Shown here one piece after another: positions 13,678 through 15,363 of a stretch of DNA of 15,363 nt. The DNA comes from Paracoccaceae bacterium. Lineage in GTDB: Bacteria > Pseudomonadota > Alphaproteobacteria > Rhodobacterales > Rhodobacteraceae. The first letter of the stretch is position 1, and each line of letters starts with the position of its first letter. Under the pieces are notes generated by a model. That model saw nothing but the letters and a program-made list of their open reading frames with translations. It searched no databases and was not told where the DNA came from. Both the position numbers and the translations under genes were made by a program. The stretch is from assembly GCA_011523445.1 (NCBI GenBank), contig WTGT01000069.1:1-15363 (forward strand), read 5' to 3'.

Positions 13678-14919
13678 ATGTCCAGAATCAAAACAACTTT
13701 CGTTGCAATTATGTTTGCAACCTTGCCTGCACTGGCAAATGCACAATGCAATGTGAATGGCAGTGGGGAAGTAAATGTCCTGTCAAATTTCTTTGATGCC
13801 CTTGAGATTCTTGCCAATACCATGGAAGAATGTGAACGTGATGATCTCAAGGTTGATGCCAAACTTACAACAACCCATCAGGAAGAAAGGGAAGTGGCCT
13901 TTGCGGCTTCGACCTCACCATACGACCTTTCTGCCGTGGCCAATTTTTCCATCACATCACATCAGGCCAATGGTGAATTGCTACCCTTGAATGACCTCGT
14001 TGAAAAATACAGGGAAGAAGGCCAGATTGAGGATCAGATGCTCATTCGTTTCGGTGATGACATAATGGCGGTAGCTTTCATGGCAAATGCACAAGTGCTG
14101 TTCTATCGAACTGACATTCTTGAAAAGCATAATCTTGATGTTCCCACAACATGGGATGAGATGTTTGCAGCTGCTGAAGTACTCATGAATGATGATGAAA
14201 TTGATTATCCATATGGTGCTGCTTTCGGTGGCCCGGGCAATTGGGAAAGAGGAAACGAATTTGTTAATATCCTCTTCTCGAACGGTGGTAGGCTTTTTGA
14301 TCCCGAAACCTCCGAGGCCGCATTCAACAGTCCCGAGGGGATAGAAGCACTAGAAATCATGGGAAGGCTTACCCAGTACATGTCCCCAAATGCACTTTCA
14401 CATGATTTCGGGAATGTCAATCAACAGTTGAGTCAGGGTGAAATTGCCATGGCAATTCAGTGGCAAAACGAGGCTGCCGGAGTTGAAGATCCCAATGAAA
14501 GTACTGTTGTGGGTAAAATTGGATTGGCACCCGCACCAGCTGCCAAGGATGGTGGGGCTCCATCATCTCTCTTCTGGTGGGATGGATATGTCATTCCCAA
14601 GAATCTTGATGGTGACCCTGAGGTTGCATTCCAGGTCATGCTCCATGCATTGCGACCAGAGGTTGTTGAGCAACATAATGATGTAGCATTGTGGCTGCGC
14701 TCCAATTACCAGAGCAACAAGTTTACAAAATCGGTCAATGACACGATTATGCTTGGAGCTCCACCGTTTCCGATGAATCCACAATCCGGATTGGCCCATT
14801 CGGCCATTGGTAACAATATCGGCGACTTTCTGGCCGGTAAGGAAAGTGCTGCCCAATCCTTGGCAGATGCCGAAGCGGAGTATACCAAGGCGGCTCGGGA
14901 CGCTGGATATCTCAACTAA
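13678..14919 (+). CDS. Sugar-type ABC transporter periplasmic solute-binding protein (family 1)
   Basis: A 413-residue binding protein with a Sec signal peptide (MSRIKTTFVAIMFATLPALANA, cleavage expected before Gln23) and no lipobox. The mature protein has the extracellular solute-binding family 1 pattern: EVNVLSNFFDALEILA near the N-terminus, LSAVANFSITSHQANGELLPLNDL (84-107), the hinge-region VAFMANAQVLFYRTDILEKHNLDVPTTWDEM (132-162), NPxG-like NSPEGIEALEIM (217-228), GEIAMAIQWQNEA (254-266) and DGYVIPKN (302-309). Cys24 and Cys52 could form a disulfide. Aromatic residues in the 298-303 FWWDGY segment may stack on a sugar ring. A permease gene follows, so this is the capture component of a carbohydrate or polyol importer. 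The substrate cannot be predicted from sequence alone. Confidence 0.92.
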   Translation: MSRIKTTFVAIMFATLPALANAQCNVNGSGEVNVLSNFFDALEILANTMEECERDDLKVDAKLTTTHQEEREVAFAASTSPYDLSAVANFSITSHQANGELLPLNDLVEKYREEGQIEDQMLIRFGDDIMAVAFMANAQVLFYRTDILEKHNLDVPTTWDEMFAAAEVLMNDDEIDYPYGAAFGGPGNWERGNEFVNILFSNGGRLFDPETSEAAFNSPEGIEALEIMGRLTQYMSPNALSHDFGNVNQQLSQGEIAMAIQWQNEAAGVEDPNESTVVGKIGLAPAPAAKDGGAPSSLFWWDGYVIPKNLDGDPEVAFQVMLHALRPEVVEQHNDVALWLRSNYQSNKFTKSVNDTIMLGAPPFPMNPQSGLAHSAIGNNIGDFLAGKESAAQSLADAEAEYTKAARDAGYLN

Positions 14920-14928
14920 ATAACAATT

Positions 14929-14954
14929 GCTCGGGGAGGGAAACTTCCCCGGGC
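14929..14954 (+). other. Strong intercistronic hairpin with GAAA tetraloop
   Basis: GCTCGGGGAGG (14929-14939) pairs over 11 positions with CTTCCCCGGGC (14944-14954), including two G-U pairs, closing a GAAA (GNRA-type) tetraloop. No T-run follows (cttaaat), so it is not a typical terminator. Between a binding-protein gene and a permease gene, such a structure commonly protects the upstream message from 3' exonucleases and lowers downstream expression; that function is inferred here. Confidence 0.75.
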
Positions 14955-14973
14955 TTAAATCAAGTAAACAGTT

Positions 14974-15363
14974 ATGAAAGCCAAGACTTTCCTGGCTTTT
15001 GTGGCCCCTTCGGTGGCCTCAATGCTTTTGCTCATCGCCTTGCCATTGGTAGGTGTCGTTTTTCTCTCAGTCTATCAATCGTATGTCAAAACGGAATTGA
15101 GGGAGGTCACCACCGAAGTACCTTTGTTTGGTGGCCAAACCAGGGAAGTAACCAGAACCGTTCCCCAGCCTGTACTGGATGACAATGGTGATACAATTTT
15201 CATCTGGGAGTATGTCGGGGGAAGAAACCTCAGGGAGGCTTCTGAAATCGAGGGCGTGGTTGAAGCGTTCAAGGGTCCCTTCCCACAAGATGAAGGGCTG
15301 GGAGGTAAACTGGACCATGTCTATAAACGTATCTCGAACTACGATTTTTGGAGTGCCTTGGAG
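14974..15363 (+). CDS. ABC sugar transporter permease, MalF-like, 5' part (cut by window edge)
   Basis: The first 130 codons of a permease. A first membrane helix (about residues 6-32, KTFLAFVAPSVASMLLLIALPLVGVVFLSVYQ) has the AP-x(n)-P-L pattern usual in MalF/UgpA-type permeases. Then follows a charged, probably periplasmic stretch of about 85 residues (36-120) before YDFWSALE, which resembles the conserved FW-x-A-x-x-N-T segment that normally opens helix 2. In most sugar permeases this connection is much shorter, so an insertion of about 60 residues is present. The ATG at 14974 has only a weak ribosome site (caagtaaa), consistent with lower expression than the binding protein. The remaining subunits (second permease, ATPase) are presumably beyond the right edge. 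Confidence 0.88.
   Translation, partial: MKAKTFLAFVAPSVASMLLLIALPLVGVVFLSVYQSYVKTELREVTTEVPLFGGQTREVTRTVPQPVLDDNGDTIFIWEYVGGRNLREASEIEGVVEAFKGPFPQDEGLGGKLDHVYKRISNYDFWSALE

Noticed and set aside
13656..13862. Minus-strand frame opposite the start of the solute-binding protein
   Set aside because: It covers the signal peptide and strong Shine-Dalgarno of a convincing plus-strand gene and shows no own signals.
1..15363. CRISPR array, toxin-antitoxin pair, phage or defence genes
   Set aside because: No regularly spaced repeats and no recognisable proteins of these types were found; nearly all genes are metabolic, envelope or transport genes.

Overview
The window looks like a chromosomal segment of an alphaproteobacterium of moderate-to-low GC, possibly marine. 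This rests on protein families common in that class: a DUF1523 membrane protein, a CarD/CdnL-type regulator, an RT0821/Lpp0805-like surface lipoprotein, mesaconyl-CoA hydratase of the ethylmalonyl-CoA pathway, an ALDH16-type double aldehyde dehydrogenase, and an SDH operon with covalent-FAD SdhA and heme-type SdhC/SdhD anchors. I cannot name a genus. No rRNA, tRNA, CRISPR array, insertion sequence, phage or plasmid gene was seen. Base 1 coincides with the outer edge of a perfect palindrome that folds back on the start of a peptidase gene, so the left end is probably a contig end carrying a chimeric fold-back.

Layout, left to right. Bases 1-186 hold the 5' end of an M20 (ArgE/DapE-like) peptidase gene on the minus strand, corrupted by the fold-back. 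A DUF1523 gene (+) and a low-specificity threonine aldolase gene (-) converge. A glycine-zipper lipoprotein gene (+) and carD (-) converge over a hairpin region. Next comes a long minus-strand block, in transcription order: mch (mesaconyl-C1-CoA hydratase), a 200-base promoter-like gap, sdhC, sdhD, sdhA, a small lipoprotein gene, sdhB, deoC and the ALDH16-like gene. A 576-base divergent intergenic region separates mch from a plus-strand transport operon: a tandem SnoaL-like (NTF2-fold) protein, a sugar-type ABC solute-binding protein with a near-perfect Shine-Dalgarno sequence, a strong intercistronic hairpin, and a MalF-like permease cut off by the right edge.

How the genes may work together (inference from known pathways). 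Mch belongs to the ethylmalonyl-CoA route, whose products (succinyl-CoA, glyoxylate/malate) enter the TCA cycle where succinate dehydrogenase acts. DeoC splits 2-deoxyribose 5-phosphate into glyceraldehyde 3-phosphate and acetaldehyde, and the adjoining aldehyde dehydrogenase could oxidise that acetaldehyde to acetate, whose acetyl-CoA could feed the ethylmalonyl-CoA route. The minus-strand block therefore reads as a C2-assimilation/TCA cluster with a deoxynucleoside-salvage tail. The plus-strand operon is a carbohydrate or polyol uptake system of unknown substrate.

No clearly new defence or mobile system is visible. The items most worth a second look are the lipoprotein gene inside the sdh operon, the deoC-ALDH16 pair attached to it, an inverted repeat inside the putative sdh promoter, the tandem SnoaL protein heading the ABC operon, and the fold-back at the left end.
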